Below the pieces are notes generated by a model, which had not been told where the DNA came from, did not search any database, and saw only the letters and a program-made list of their open reading frames with translations. Of a stretch of 64,000 bases of DNA, positions 37,221 through 45,808 are shown piece by piece. A program made the translations under genes and the position numbers. The stretch is from Enterocloster bolteae (GTDB taxonomy: Bacteria > Bacillota > Clostridia > Lachnospirales > Lachnospiraceae), in NCBI GenBank assembly GCA_021772025.1, contig JAETNT010000003.1, positions 62,001 to 126,000 of the forward strand. Reading direction: 5' to 3'. Each line of letters starts with the position of its first letter. The first letter of the stretch is position 1.

Positions 37221-38969
37221 ATGTTCGATTCAACATTTTATAAAGCTATTTTAGACAAAATCAGTTCCAACGTTTATATAACAGATGTGGAAACCGACCA
37301 GATTGTTTACATGAACGATTTCATGAAGCAGACATTTCATTTGCAAAATCCGGAGGGCCAGGTATGCTGGAAGGTTCTGCAGAGAGGGATGACCGGCAGG
37401 TGCAGCTTTTGTAAAGTCAATGAGCTAAAGAATAAAACAGAAGACGAGGCCGTCTGGAGAGAGAAAAATACGGTTAACGGAAGGGTTTACGACAATGTAG
37501 ATACTATTCATAATTGGAACGGCCGCTTTTACCATATGCAGAATTCTGTGGACATTACCGATCAGATTCAGCTTTCCCTGGAGGCCGCTGTTGACGGACT
37601 TACAGGGGTTCGCAACCGCAATTCCGGCAAGAAATATCTGGAAGATTTGTTAAAGGAGATGAAAGAGGGGGAAAAGTTTTCCATTGCCCTTTATGATATC
37701 AATGGGTTAAAGTGGGTAAATGATACCTACGGGCATTTAGAAGGGGATCGGCTGCTGCGGTTTGTGGCTCAGACCATTCAACAGGAGCTGGACGATCCGG
37801 ATTTTGTTTTTCGATTAAGCGGAGATGAGTTTATTGTAGTATTTATGGATAAAGATCTGTCCCAGGCTGAGGCCTGGATGCAGAAAATTATCAGCTCCCT
37901 GGACGAGAGACGGATTAAAAGCGGCTTTTCCTATGATGTATCCTTCAGCTACGGCCTTGCGAAAATAGCAGGGGGCGATAAGCTAAGCGTTTCCGATGTG
38001 CTGTCTATTGCAGATGCCCAGATGTATATCCAAAAACGGGAACACCATATTTTAATGGGGAAAAAGCGCTTTCAGAGAGCGCGGGCGAAGCGGGAGGAAC
38101 ACCAGTGGGCTGAGCCGGTTTCCTTAAACCGGGATTTCCTGTTTGAAGCAATATCAGATAGTATTGATGACTATCCTTTTATCGGGAACCTGCAAACCGG
38201 GGAATTTACGTACTCCCAGAAAATGGTGTTGGACTTTAATCTTCCAGGGCAAATCATAAGCAACGCAGTCGCTTTTTGGAGAGAACGGATTCATCCGGAT
38301 GACGAAATGATGTTTCTGCGAAGCAATCAGGAGATTGCCGATGGCAGAATCGATCATCACACCATTGCTTATCGGGCTTTAGACAGCAACGGGGAGTGGG
38401 TTCACCTGCTTTGCCGGGGCCGGATGATTCGGGATAAGATGGGAAGGCCGGAGCTGTTTGCCGGAGTTATTCGAAACCTGGATCTGCACGGAAATATAGC
38501 CGGCCGGGAGCCGGATATCCATCGGACATATGAGGAAAATCTGGAAAGGGGATTTTACTTTATAGAAGATTCCAGCAACCGGGACAGGCTGATAACCGAA
38601 ACTGGACTTACGCAATTTGTGAACCGGGAGCTTCCCGGAGGGATTGTGGCAGTTTATGACGAGCCGGAATTTCCGATTTTCTGTTATAATCAGGCGATTT
38701 TAGATTATACCGGATATACATTTGATGAAATTGCTGGTCAATTTCAAAATCTTTTCGGCAAGCTGCTCCACCCGGAAGATGAAACGAGAGTGGAACGAGA
38801 AATTGCTCTCCAGCTGAAATTCCAGCCCGTTTATGACATCCACTATCGGTTAATGGGCAAGAACGGGAAGATGGTCTGGGTGTATGAGAGAGGAAGAAAC
38901 GTAACTCTCTTAAATGGCCGTAAGCTTCTGCTTTCATTCTTTATTGATATTTCCTGTGGGAAAATATAG
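37221..38969 (+). CDS. PAS-GGDEF-PAS-PAS protein, putative diguanylate cyclase
   Basis: Soluble sensor of 582 residues with no membrane segment. An N-terminal PAS domain (about 1-115, YITDVETDQIVYMNDF) precedes a GGDEF domain (about 125-280) with the active-site motif as RLSGDEF. I see no RxxD inhibitory site just before it. Two PAS_3-like domains follow (about 300-420, RIHPDDEMMF; about 460-580, LLHPEDETRV). The middle position of GGDEF is unusual. SGDEF variants can be active, so it may make c-di-GMP. Ligands unknown. Confidence 0.82.
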   Translation: MFDSTFYKAILDKISSNVYITDVETDQIVYMNDFMKQTFHLQNPEGQVCWKVLQRGMTGRCSFCKVNELKNKTEDEAVWREKNTVNGRVYDNVDTIHNWNGRFYHMQNSVDITDQIQLSLEAAVDGLTGVRNRNSGKKYLEDLLKEMKEGEKFSIALYDINGLKWVNDTYGHLEGDRLLRFVAQTIQQELDDPDFVFRLSGDEFIVVFMDKDLSQAEAWMQKIISSLDERRIKSGFSYDVSFSYGLAKIAGGDKLSVSDVLSIADAQMYIQKREHHILMGKKRFQRARAKREEHQWAEPVSLNRDFLFEAISDSIDDYPFIGNLQTGEFTYSQKMVLDFNLPGQIISNAVAFWRERIHPDDEMMFLRSNQEIADGRIDHHTIAYRALDSNGEWVHLLCRGRMIRDKMGRPELFAGVIRNLDLHGNIAGREPDIHRTYEENLERGFYFIEDSSNRDRLITETGLTQFVNRELPGGIVAVYDEPEFPIFCYNQAILDYTGYTFDEIAGQFQNLFGKLLHPEDETRVEREIALQLKFQPVYDIHYRLMGKNGKMVWVYERGRNVTLLNGRKLLLSFFIDISCGKI

Positions 38970-39009
38970 GGGCAGGCGATTTCCGCCCCTATACTTTCCC
39001 ACATTTTTT
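38956..39009 (+). terminator. Strong terminator overlapping the GGDEF gene end
   Basis: Stem GTGGGAAA-a-TATAGGGGC (38956-38973) pairs with GCCCCTATA-c-TTTCCCAC (38985-39002), 17 of 18 bp, followed by ATTTTTT. The final codons and stop codon of the GGDEF gene lie in the left arm. Confidence 0.88.
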
Positions 39010-39011
39010 GC

Positions 39012-39200
39012 TTATAAAACCCCTACGGAAACAATGGTATTGGATACTGCAAACAAGGTAGCGACAAAAGCATTGATAAACGCTCCTGTCCATATATTTC
39101 CTGTTTTTTTAAAGAAGTACCGGGCAATGACTGCAGCAATAGGAAGAATAAAGATCAGATTCCAAACCAGAAGGCCGGAAAAAATAGTGTAGAATTAATA
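39012..39200 (-). pseudogene. C-terminal remnant of a membrane protein
   Basis: Minus-strand frame of about 60 codons ending at 39012. It is bounded upstream by an in-frame stop near 39200 and has no start or ribosome site. It reads with two hydrophobic segments (LLVWNLIFILPIAAVIARYF and FVATLFAVSNTIVSVGVL) around KKTGNIWTGAFINA. This looks like the last two membrane helices of a larger gene whose rest is gone. The family is not assigned. It fills much of the gap between the GGDEF and MarR genes; apart from this, the terminator and the promoter, the gap holds nothing else visible. Confidence 0.5.
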
Positions 39201-39297
39201 CCAATAGATAGAACGAAAAAAAATTAGTGAGAAGATGTCAGATAAAGAAGGGAAAAGCGCTTTTCCTGCTATGTCCGGCATCTTTTTAAATTTTATC

Positions 39298-39349
39298 TTG
39301 ACAATCATCCGATTTCGGACTATAATGGAAACCATCCGATTTCGGACTA
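39298..39349 (+). promoter_or_regulatory. Perfect promoter with two MarR operators
   Basis: TTGACA (39298-39303), 17 bp, TATAAT (39321-39326). A 17-bp unit CATCCGATTTCGGACTA occurs twice (39306-39322 and 39333-39349). Each copy contains the palindrome TCCGA-TT-TCGGA. One copy fills the spacer and the other covers the transcription start. Confidence 0.85.
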
Positions 39350-39363
39350 AATGGAGGCGCACT

Positions 39364-39816
39364 ATGGGAGATAATGAAATAGAAAAGCTATTATACAAAT
39401 ATAATCGCATCTACAAGGAAAACAGCGATCTGTACCGGGGAGTGGCGAAAGCTCTGGGAATATCAGACAGTGTATTCTGGATTTTATATTCTCTGAGAGA
39501 AAAGGGAGGAGAAGCCACTCAGAGTGAAATATGCAGTATGCTGTATGAGCCTAAGCAGACAGTTAACTCTGCTTTAAAAAAGATGGAATCAGAAGGATAC
39601 ATTGCGATGGCCTCTCATCCGGATCGCCGCCGGAAATTATTGATTCTTACCCCTAAAGGGGAAGAGCTGACAGAAAAAACAGCAGATAAAGTTCTGACTC
39701 TGGAATGCAGTGCTTTTAGAGAGATGTCCGAAGCGGACAGACAGGCGTTTTTGCGCCTGTTTCAAACCTATACGGAGATTTTAAAAAGAAAAATATCTTC
39801 CATCATATCTCCGTAA
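39364..39816 (+). CDS. MarR-family transcriptional regulator
   Basis: Winged-helix repressor of 150 residues. The recognition region is SEICSMLYEPKQTVNSALKKME and the wing is ASHPDRRRKLLILTPKGEEL, typical MarR features. The ATG at 39364 follows ATGGAGGCGC; a longer frame would run through the promoter. It is cotranscribed with the MATE pump 29 bp downstream and probably represses the operon through the two palindromes until a ligand binds. Confidence 0.9.
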   Translation: MGDNEIEKLLYKYNRIYKENSDLYRGVAKALGISDSVFWILYSLREKGGEATQSEICSMLYEPKQTVNSALKKMESEGYIAMASHPDRRRKLLILTPKGEELTEKTADKVLTLECSAFREMSEADRQAFLRLFQTYTEILKRKISSIISP

Positions 39817-39845
39817 ATAGCGAAGAAAGGAATGGAATTCAAACG

Positions 39846-41183
39846 ATGAAACAGGAAATTCAATTATCCCAGCATTTTACTTACAGCAAATTATTCCGAT
39901 TCTGTATCCCATCCATTATTATGATGGTATTCACCTCTATTTATGGTGTAGTAGACGGGCTTTTTGTCTCCAATTTTGTTGGGAAAATTCCCTTTGCCGC
40001 GATTAACCTGGTAATGCCCTTTATTATGATTTTAGGCGGCGTGGGATTTATGATTGGAACCGGCGGCAGCGCCTTAGTGGCCAAAACCTTAGGAGAGGGG
40101 AAGAAGGAGAAAGCTCATCAGTATTTTACTATGATGATCTACTTCACACTGATTTTGGGTATCCTTCTTTCTATATTTGGAATTGTGGGAATACGGCCTA
40201 TTGCCCTGGCATTAGGGGCAACAGAAGGGATGTTAAAAGAGTGCGTCGCCTATACCAGGGTTGTGATGGCATTTAACACTGCCTTTATGCTTCAAAATGT
40301 ATTCCAAAGCTTTTTTATAACTGCAGGAAAACCCAAGCTGGGCCTGGCGGCAACGGTGGCAGCAGGATTTACTAATATGATTTTAGATGCTCTTTTTATT
40401 GCGGGCTTTCGTTGGGGAGTTGTCGGGGCGGCCCTGGCAACTGGAATCAGCCAATGTGTAGGCGGAATTCTGCCCCTGATGTACTTTTTACGGCCCAATA
40501 ACAGCCTGTTGCGTCTTGCCAAAACCAAGATGGAAAAAAATATACTTTTACGCGCCTGCGCCAACGGCTCCTCTGAGCTGATGACCAATATCTCTTCCTC
40601 CATTGTCAGTATGCTGTATAATTTTCAGCTGATTCGGATTGCAGGGGAAAACGGTGTGGCAGCTTACGGAGTCCTTATGTACGTTCAGTTTATTTTTATT
40701 GCCATGTTTATCGGCTATGCCATTGGAACCGCGCCGATTATCGGCTACCACTATGGGGCTGGAAATCACAGCGAATTAAAGAATATGCTTCAAAAGAGCC
40801 TTTTGATTATGGGTATTGCCGGTATCGTAATGATGGCATTGGCTCAGATTCTGGCCGGACCTCTGGCGAATATTTTCGTAGGATATGACCAGGAGCTGTT
40901 TGAAATAACCAGGCATGCGTTCCAGGTATTTTCCTTCTCCTTTATTTTATCAGGCATCAATATTTTTGTATCCTCCTTTTTTACGGCCCTTAATAACGGC
41001 GGCGTGTCCGCGGCAGTAGCTTTCTTAAGGACGCTGGTGTTCCAGATGCTGTCTGTGTTGATTCTTCCGGTATTTTTGGGGATTGACGGTATCTGGCTGG
41101 CCATTACAGTGGCGGAGGTGTGCGCTTTTTTGATCTCCATTATGTTCCTCTTCCTAAAACGGAAACAGTATCGCTATTTTTAA
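39846..41183 (+). CDS. MATE-family efflux transporter
   Basis: Multidrug/toxin extrusion antiporter of 445 residues with about 12 hydrophobic helices. The N-terminal FRFCIPSIIMMVFTSIYGVVDG, with GLFVSNFVG shortly after, is typical of clostridial MATE proteins, and the second half repeats the pattern (GNHSELKNMLQKSLLI). The pump exports drugs or metabolites in exchange for Na+ or H+. Its neighbour suggests induction by a compound sensed by MarR. Confidence 0.92.
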   Translation: MKQEIQLSQHFTYSKLFRFCIPSIIMMVFTSIYGVVDGLFVSNFVGKIPFAAINLVMPFIMILGGVGFMIGTGGSALVAKTLGEGKKEKAHQYFTMMIYFTLILGILLSIFGIVGIRPIALALGATEGMLKECVAYTRVVMAFNTAFMLQNVFQSFFITAGKPKLGLAATVAAGFTNMILDALFIAGFRWGVVGAALATGISQCVGGILPLMYFLRPNNSLLRLAKTKMEKNILLRACANGSSELMTNISSSIVSMLYNFQLIRIAGENGVAAYGVLMYVQFIFIAMFIGYAIGTAPIIGYHYGAGNHSELKNMLQKSLLIMGIAGIVMMALAQILAGPLANIFVGYDQELFEITRHAFQVFSFSFILSGINIFVSSFFTALNNGGVSAAVAFLRTLVFQMLSVLILPVFLGIDGIWLAITVAEVCAFLISIMFLFLKRKQYRYF

Positions 41184-41192
41184 CATTTGTTC

Positions 41193-41326
41193 GTAACAGT
41201 TCAGACGGCGGGGGATTTGACAGGAATTTTGTAAGTCAAAATTCCTGTCAAATTCCACATCGGATGGACATCCGATGCTTCTTGTCCGGCATAGCCGGGC
41301 AAGAAGATACCCGTCTGAACTGTTAC
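41193..41326. repeat. 134-bp multi-stem palindromic repeat
   Basis: The outer arms GTAACAGTTCAGACGG (41193-41208) and CCGTCTGAACTGTTAC (41311-41326) match perfectly over 16 bp. Inside are three more hairpins: a perfect 17-bp stem ATTTGACAGGAATTTTG / CAAAATTCCTGTCAAAT (41215-41253), CATCGGATG / CATCCGATG (41258-41277), and CTTCTTG..CAAGAAG (41278-41306). The whole can fold as a multi-branched cross on either strand. There is no transposase. A shorter relative lies at 3252-3286. Confidence 0.85.
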
Positions 41327-41355
41327 ATTTGTTCCGCCAAGTATCCCTAATCCGA

Positions 41356-41384
41356 TTGATGTAATCAAATAAATGTGGTAAAAT
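41356..41384 (+). promoter_or_regulatory. Promoter of the HD-HSP90 / membrane protein unit
   Basis: TTGATG (41356-41361), 17-bp spacer, TAAAAT (41379-41384), 46 nt before the start codon. Confidence 0.6.
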
Positions 41385-41430
41385 AATGATTATACACATA
41401 TTTAATATCGAAAAAATCGGAGGGGATACT

Positions 41431-44400
41431 ATGGGATACGAAGAAGATTATCCGTTTAATATGCCGCTGACTCTGGAAAAGCACTTTGAAAGACTGGCCG
41501 AAAGTTACCCTGGAGTGAAGGAGCTTCACAGCCTCTGGATCCTTTTAAAGGACCGGATCGAAAAACATTTAAGCAGCTCACGGAGTGTATTTGTAACCTA
41601 CAGTCTTCACGACGGAAGCCACAGCCGCTCCATTATCCATATTATTGAGAGGTTTTTAGGAGAAGAGAGAATCAAAAAGCTTTCCGCCACCGATACTTAT
41701 ATGCTTCTGATCTGTGCTTATGCCCATGACTATGGGATGGCTCAAACCATTAATAAAATATATGACATTTTGGGAAGTCCCCAATTTAAAGATTTTTTGA
41801 CGGATATGGATAACCACCAGTATGAGATGGATAAAGAGGATGCGGAGGCAGTTCGAAAGCTTCTGTTTCATCTAAATGAAAATAAGCCCAATATCTCCCT
41901 CCAGGAGATGTACCATTCTATTATTCTGGTGATTCAGCTCTATTTGCGCCAAAAGCACTGGAAAGATATCGGAGGAATCAAAGAGAGCTTTCAGGGGCTT
42001 TTTCAGGAACACGTAAAAGGACGGTTTATTCAAGGCTCCGAAGGCATTATCGAGATCTGCATGTGTCATGGGCAGCCTTTTCAGTCTCTGTTTCATCTAA
42101 GCCAGCGTGCAAACGGGATCGTAGGGGATGAGTTTCATCCACGGTTTATTGCCGCAATGCTGAGATTAGGGGATCTTCTGGATTTAGATAATTCAAGGTT
42201 TCCCTATTGGTTTGAAATGGAGGCCATCTCAGAGCGGAAATTTCTTCCTAACTTGTCAAAGGCACACTTTCGCAAGCATGAATCCATCTCTCACTTGCTG
42301 ATTACCAATAAAAGGATTGAGATACGGGCGGACTGCAAGTCAGACGGAGAGGACTGTGAAGAGGCGGATTTGGTTTCCCAGTGGACAAACCTGCTGGCGG
42401 AAGAGTGCAGGCGTCTGGTAACCCATTGGAACGAAGTTGCCCAGCCGGATTTTGGAAGGCCTCCCAGCAATCTGGATATCCGGATTTTTGTAGACGGAAA
42501 ACCTTATGAGTCATCGAAAAAAGAGCTGAAAATGGAAATGTCTCAGGAGCGGGTTATGTCCTTGTTGGAGGGAACCAGCATTTACCGAAATAAATATGTG
42601 GGGATCCGCGAAATTATCCAGAATGCCGTTGACGCTTCCCTGCTCCAGATGTGGACCGACATTATCCAGAACCGATACCTTTTCTACGGGATTTCTAAAA
42701 ATACGGTAAAGGGAGGCTTAAGCCTGCTGGATCTGGATGAGAACGAGAGGATTGCCATTTTCGGAAACTACAACATTACAGTAGAGGTGATCCGGGACAA
42801 ACAGCTGAACAAGATCTTTGTGGTAGTAAAGGATAAGGGGATTGGAATTGCCAAAGAAGATATTCAATTTCTCTCGGAAATCGGCTCCAGCAAAGAGAAA
42901 AATATGCGGCTTTTAAAGCTTGTTGCTCAGATGCCTCCGTGGCTTAAGCCTTCGGGTGTATTCGGCATCGGCCTTCAATCGGTATTTCAGCTTACCGACA
43001 GAATCGACTTTTACACCAGGCTCCACAATATGCCGGAACGGAAAATTTCTTTATATTCCTACGGAAAAAATCGGGGAAAAGTGGTGGTAAATGAGGTTCC
43101 CTCCAATGAGGACGGAATGTTTTTTGAGAATTCTATCCCGGGAACTAATGTAAAATTCGCTATCGAGCCGAGGAAACTTTTGGGAGACGAGGAAGGAGAG
43201 ATTCAAAAGGATAACCTGGTTTATTATGATTCGGAGTTTGATACAGATGACCAACTGGATATGATTTTCGCAGAAATCAGCAGAGCGTGCGAGGATGAAA
43301 TTAAAAGCTCTAAAAGTGATTATTTTAATATTTTTTTCCAGACTATCCGTATTGACGAAAATGGAAAGGATCATCCCAGCGAGAAAAAGTGCCTGCGGAG
43401 AAGTTATTTTTATGTGAATAAAAATTCGGACGGAGCCGGATATAAAAGACATGGATTTGGAGAAAACTTTAATACGGTATTTGAGGGGAATGAGAAGCCT
43501 TACAGTTTTATCAACAATATGGCATATTATTGGGATGAAGAGACCTGCCGCTGTTATTTGCTTACCATCCGTCCATGTACCATACGGGAGAAAAAGGTAT
43601 ATCTGCCGGAACCGGTGCCAAACCTGTATGAAATCAGCTATAAATTCAACAAATTGTCTGACGCATCCACTGTATACCGCCCCTGGAAGAGGATTCGAAA
43701 TCTTCACGCAGGCTTTCTCAAATGGCGGATCGAAATCTTGGACGATAATCCAACCCGCTATTTAAACATTGATCGGGATCGTCTCAGGGAAGGGGCCTTA
43801 TATGATGATGAACTGCTGAAGGTAAGGCAAAAGATTTTAGAAAAATGGTGCGACTTTTTCTGCAGCAGCCGGGAGGAAGATTCTTCTGATGAGAACAGCA
43901 ATCGAAATGGAATAAAAAAGCAGCCCGATGTATTGCTGTCCCTAATCCTTCTGTTTTATCAAAGCGTATCTGAGGAACGGTTCCAAAAGTTTATCCGGCC
44001 TTATCAGAGCTTTGTAGAGAAACTAAATCTGGTGCTGGGAGACGGGCAGATTCCCATTACCTATCTCTGGGATTCCAAACGGCTGTTTCGTTCCGAATAC
44101 GGCTCCAGGAGTACGGAGACCGATCTTTCTATGAAGTTTCTGTCCCTTTCATCAGAATATTCTTCGAAAGAGGTGACGGAGATCAGCTGTGAAACCGTCT
44201 GTCATCTTCTTCACCGCCTGGTTCATATTAATGAAATCTTCCTCCAAAAGGACTTAAGGCTGACTTACCAGTTTTATCTGCACATGCCGGGAGAGGAACC
44301 ATGCCCTGTCCAAATGACGGACGCTGCCAGGCTGTATGACTATATGAAGTTATTTGATCATCATTTGGACCGTCCGGCTAATTTGGATTGTACCAGTATT

Positions 44401-44823
44401 CAGAAAAAAGTGCTGAAACCCGATAAGGATTATCCTCATTTGCTGCTTCCCTGCTACCCCCATACCTTCCGCCAAGGGAGAAATTTCGGCTCGGACTTGG
44501 ATCGGTGTATTCGGTGGTATATCCTGTCTCCATTTGATAAAGCAGCAGCCAATATCATTAGGGAAGGTCTGTGGAGCAAAGAGGATACTCCCGAAGAAAC
44601 GATAAATGCGATTGTGGAGAGACTGATAGAATCAGTGGCCAACAGCCGCCAGGCGGAGAAGTGTATCCGTTACATTATAAAAAAACGGTATGAAGGCAAC
44701 TGGAAATATAAAGAGATCATTCAATCAGAATACCGCTCCTTTGTAAGAACTTTCGGAAAAACCATCTTTTCCAAATTTTCCCACAGATCCATTATAATAG
44801 AGCAATTCCAGGTAAAAAAGTAA
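41431..44823 (+). CDS. HD domain fused to HSP90-type (GHKL) ATPase
   Basis: Protein of 1130 residues. The N-terminal HD phosphohydrolase-like domain shows H64 (HDGSHSRSI), H99-D100 (AYAHDYGM), H213 (CMCHGQ) and D248 (RLGDLLDLDNSR), a full metal-site pattern. From about 375 a GHKL ATPase follows: N box REIIQNAVDA (393-402), G1 box DKGIGI (468-473), G2 box GVFGIGLQS (509-517), as in HSP90 rather than histidine kinases. The last 500 residues are unassigned. The ATG at 41431 follows GGAGGGGA. It resembles large HD-HATPase proteins found in conflict or defence loci. Its downstream partner is 19 bp away. Confidence 0.8.
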   Translation: MGYEEDYPFNMPLTLEKHFERLAESYPGVKELHSLWILLKDRIEKHLSSSRSVFVTYSLHDGSHSRSIIHIIERFLGEERIKKLSATDTYMLLICAYAHDYGMAQTINKIYDILGSPQFKDFLTDMDNHQYEMDKEDAEAVRKLLFHLNENKPNISLQEMYHSIILVIQLYLRQKHWKDIGGIKESFQGLFQEHVKGRFIQGSEGIIEICMCHGQPFQSLFHLSQRANGIVGDEFHPRFIAAMLRLGDLLDLDNSRFPYWFEMEAISERKFLPNLSKAHFRKHESISHLLITNKRIEIRADCKSDGEDCEEADLVSQWTNLLAEECRRLVTHWNEVAQPDFGRPPSNLDIRIFVDGKPYESSKKELKMEMSQERVMSLLEGTSIYRNKYVGIREIIQNAVDASLLQMWTDIIQNRYLFYGISKNTVKGGLSLLDLDENERIAIFGNYNITVEVIRDKQLNKIFVVVKDKGIGIAKEDIQFLSEIGSSKEKNMRLLKLVAQMPPWLKPSGVFGIGLQSVFQLTDRIDFYTRLHNMPERKISLYSYGKNRGKVVVNEVPSNEDGMFFENSIPGTNVKFAIEPRKLLGDEEGEIQKDNLVYYDSEFDTDDQLDMIFAEISRACEDEIKSSKSDYFNIFFQTIRIDENGKDHPSEKKCLRRSYFYVNKNSDGAGYKRHGFGENFNTVFEGNEKPYSFINNMAYYWDEETCRCYLLTIRPCTIREKKVYLPEPVPNLYEISYKFNKLSDASTVYRPWKRIRNLHAGFLKWRIEILDDNPTRYLNIDRDRLREGALYDDELLKVRQKILEKWCDFFCSSREEDSSDENSNRNGIKKQPDVLLSLILLFYQSVSEERFQKFIRPYQSFVEKLNLVLGDGQIPITYLWDSKRLFRSEYGSRSTETDLSMKFLSLSSEYSSKEVTEISCETVCHLLHRLVHINEIFLQKDLRLTYQFYLHMPGEEPCPVQMTDAARLYDYMKLFDHHLDRPANLDCTSIQKKVLKPDKDYPHLLLPCYPHTFRQGRNFGSDLDRCIRWYILSPFDKAAANIIREGLWSKEDTPEETINAIVERLIESVANSRQAEKCIRYIIKKRYEGNWKYKEIIQSEYRSFVRTFGKTIFSKFSHRSIIIEQFQVKK

Positions 44824-44842
44824 GGCGGTGCAGGAGGAAACT

Positions 44843-45718
44843 ATGGATACAATATTGAGAAAGTGGGCTGTGGGGATTGAGATTGGATACTTGTTAGTCA
44901 CTATCATCCTTATAGATTTAGGGATCGGGACAGAACCTCTCCTTATATTCTCTATACAAGGAATAGAAGTCGGGAAATATATCCATGAAACAGTCCTTTT
45001 GACCGGTTTTACCCTAATGTGGCTATGCCTTGGCCGGACGGTCTTTCATTGTCTGACTAAAAAGAAATATCCGGATTGGGAAGAGTCTCTGGCGGCAGTC
45101 CTGTTTACAGGATTTCTGGGGGTTTTATGCCTGAAATACGGGGCAGGAAAGGAGGCGGTGAATTCCGCTTTGGCTGCGTGCCTGCTTCAGACAGGCGGAT
45201 ACCTGTGTGTACATAAAAATTCTGCCCCTTCTCAGGATTCCCGGGAAGGAGAACTCCGATGGAAAGATGATTCGGTCTATGTCCCTGCTTTGCTGGCTGC
45301 CATTGAGAATGATTTCCTGAAAAAAAGATCTGCCCACATGCTGTATACCTATGTATATGGAGCGCAGAAATACAAAAGGCGGTATTATCTATTTACTTGG
45401 CTGACAGTAGTGCTGCCGGCTCTGGTGGTTTTTCTTAACAGCTTTGAGAGCAGCGGTAGCATGGCTGTACGGGCCGCTGTTTCCCTGTGCTCTCTGGCCG
45501 TTGCAGTTGTATCAGGAATCGCCGGAAGCGTTAAAGCCAGAGAATCCTGGGTGCGTTACCGGAAATACTGTGAATGGGTAAAACGGGAGCTGTTTTTGTA
45601 TTCCATGGAAAAAACCAATGAGAATTCTTTGGAAAAAGAGAGAGAATTAGCGAAAAAATTGGAAGAAATCTATAAGCAGGAGGGAGTAAACTGGGGAGAA
45701 TTAAGAGAAGAAGGATGA
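44843..45718 (+). CDS. Multi-pass membrane protein with SLATT/DUF4231-like region
   Basis: Protein of 291 residues. Four hydrophobic segments occupy residues of about 10-122. After a soluble linker a SLATT-like unit follows: SAHMLYTYVYGAQKYKRRYY, then helices at about 182-199 and 211-229, then WVRYRKYCEWVKRELFLYS and a charged coiled coil (EKERELAKKLEEIYKQ). SLATT two-helix proteins are predicted pore-forming effectors in bacterial conflict systems. The ATG at 44843 follows GGAGGAAAC. It is coupled closely to the HD-HSP90 gene, so the two probably act together. Confidence 0.65.
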   Translation: MDTILRKWAVGIEIGYLLVTIILIDLGIGTEPLLIFSIQGIEVGKYIHETVLLTGFTLMWLCLGRTVFHCLTKKKYPDWEESLAAVLFTGFLGVLCLKYGAGKEAVNSALAACLLQTGGYLCVHKNSAPSQDSREGELRWKDDSVYVPALLAAIENDFLKKRSAHMLYTYVYGAQKYKRRYYLFTWLTVVLPALVVFLNSFESSGSMAVRAAVSLCSLAVAVVSGIAGSVKARESWVRYRKYCEWVKRELFLYSMEKTNENSLEKERELAKKLEEIYKQEGVNWGELREEG

Positions 45719-45808
45719 TAACAGGATGGCAAGAGTACTCCGCGGTAAACGCAAGCTATGATTGTGTCGATTTCTGAGAAGTACAGATGAAATTTCGTGT
45801 GATTTAAT

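Noticed and set aside
38914..39192. Plus-strand frame of 92 codons after the GGDEF gene
   Set aside because: It crosses the terminator, and the better coding signal in this stretch is on the minus strand (remnant of membrane helices).
41120..41399. Frames of 76-81 codons on both strands across the palindromic repeat
   Set aside because: They arise from the symmetric repeat and have no ribosome sites; such frames are often mis-annotated as small proteins.
43051..43707. Minus-strand frame of 218 codons inside the HD-HSP90 gene
   Set aside because: Antisense to a strongly supported gene, with no start signal.
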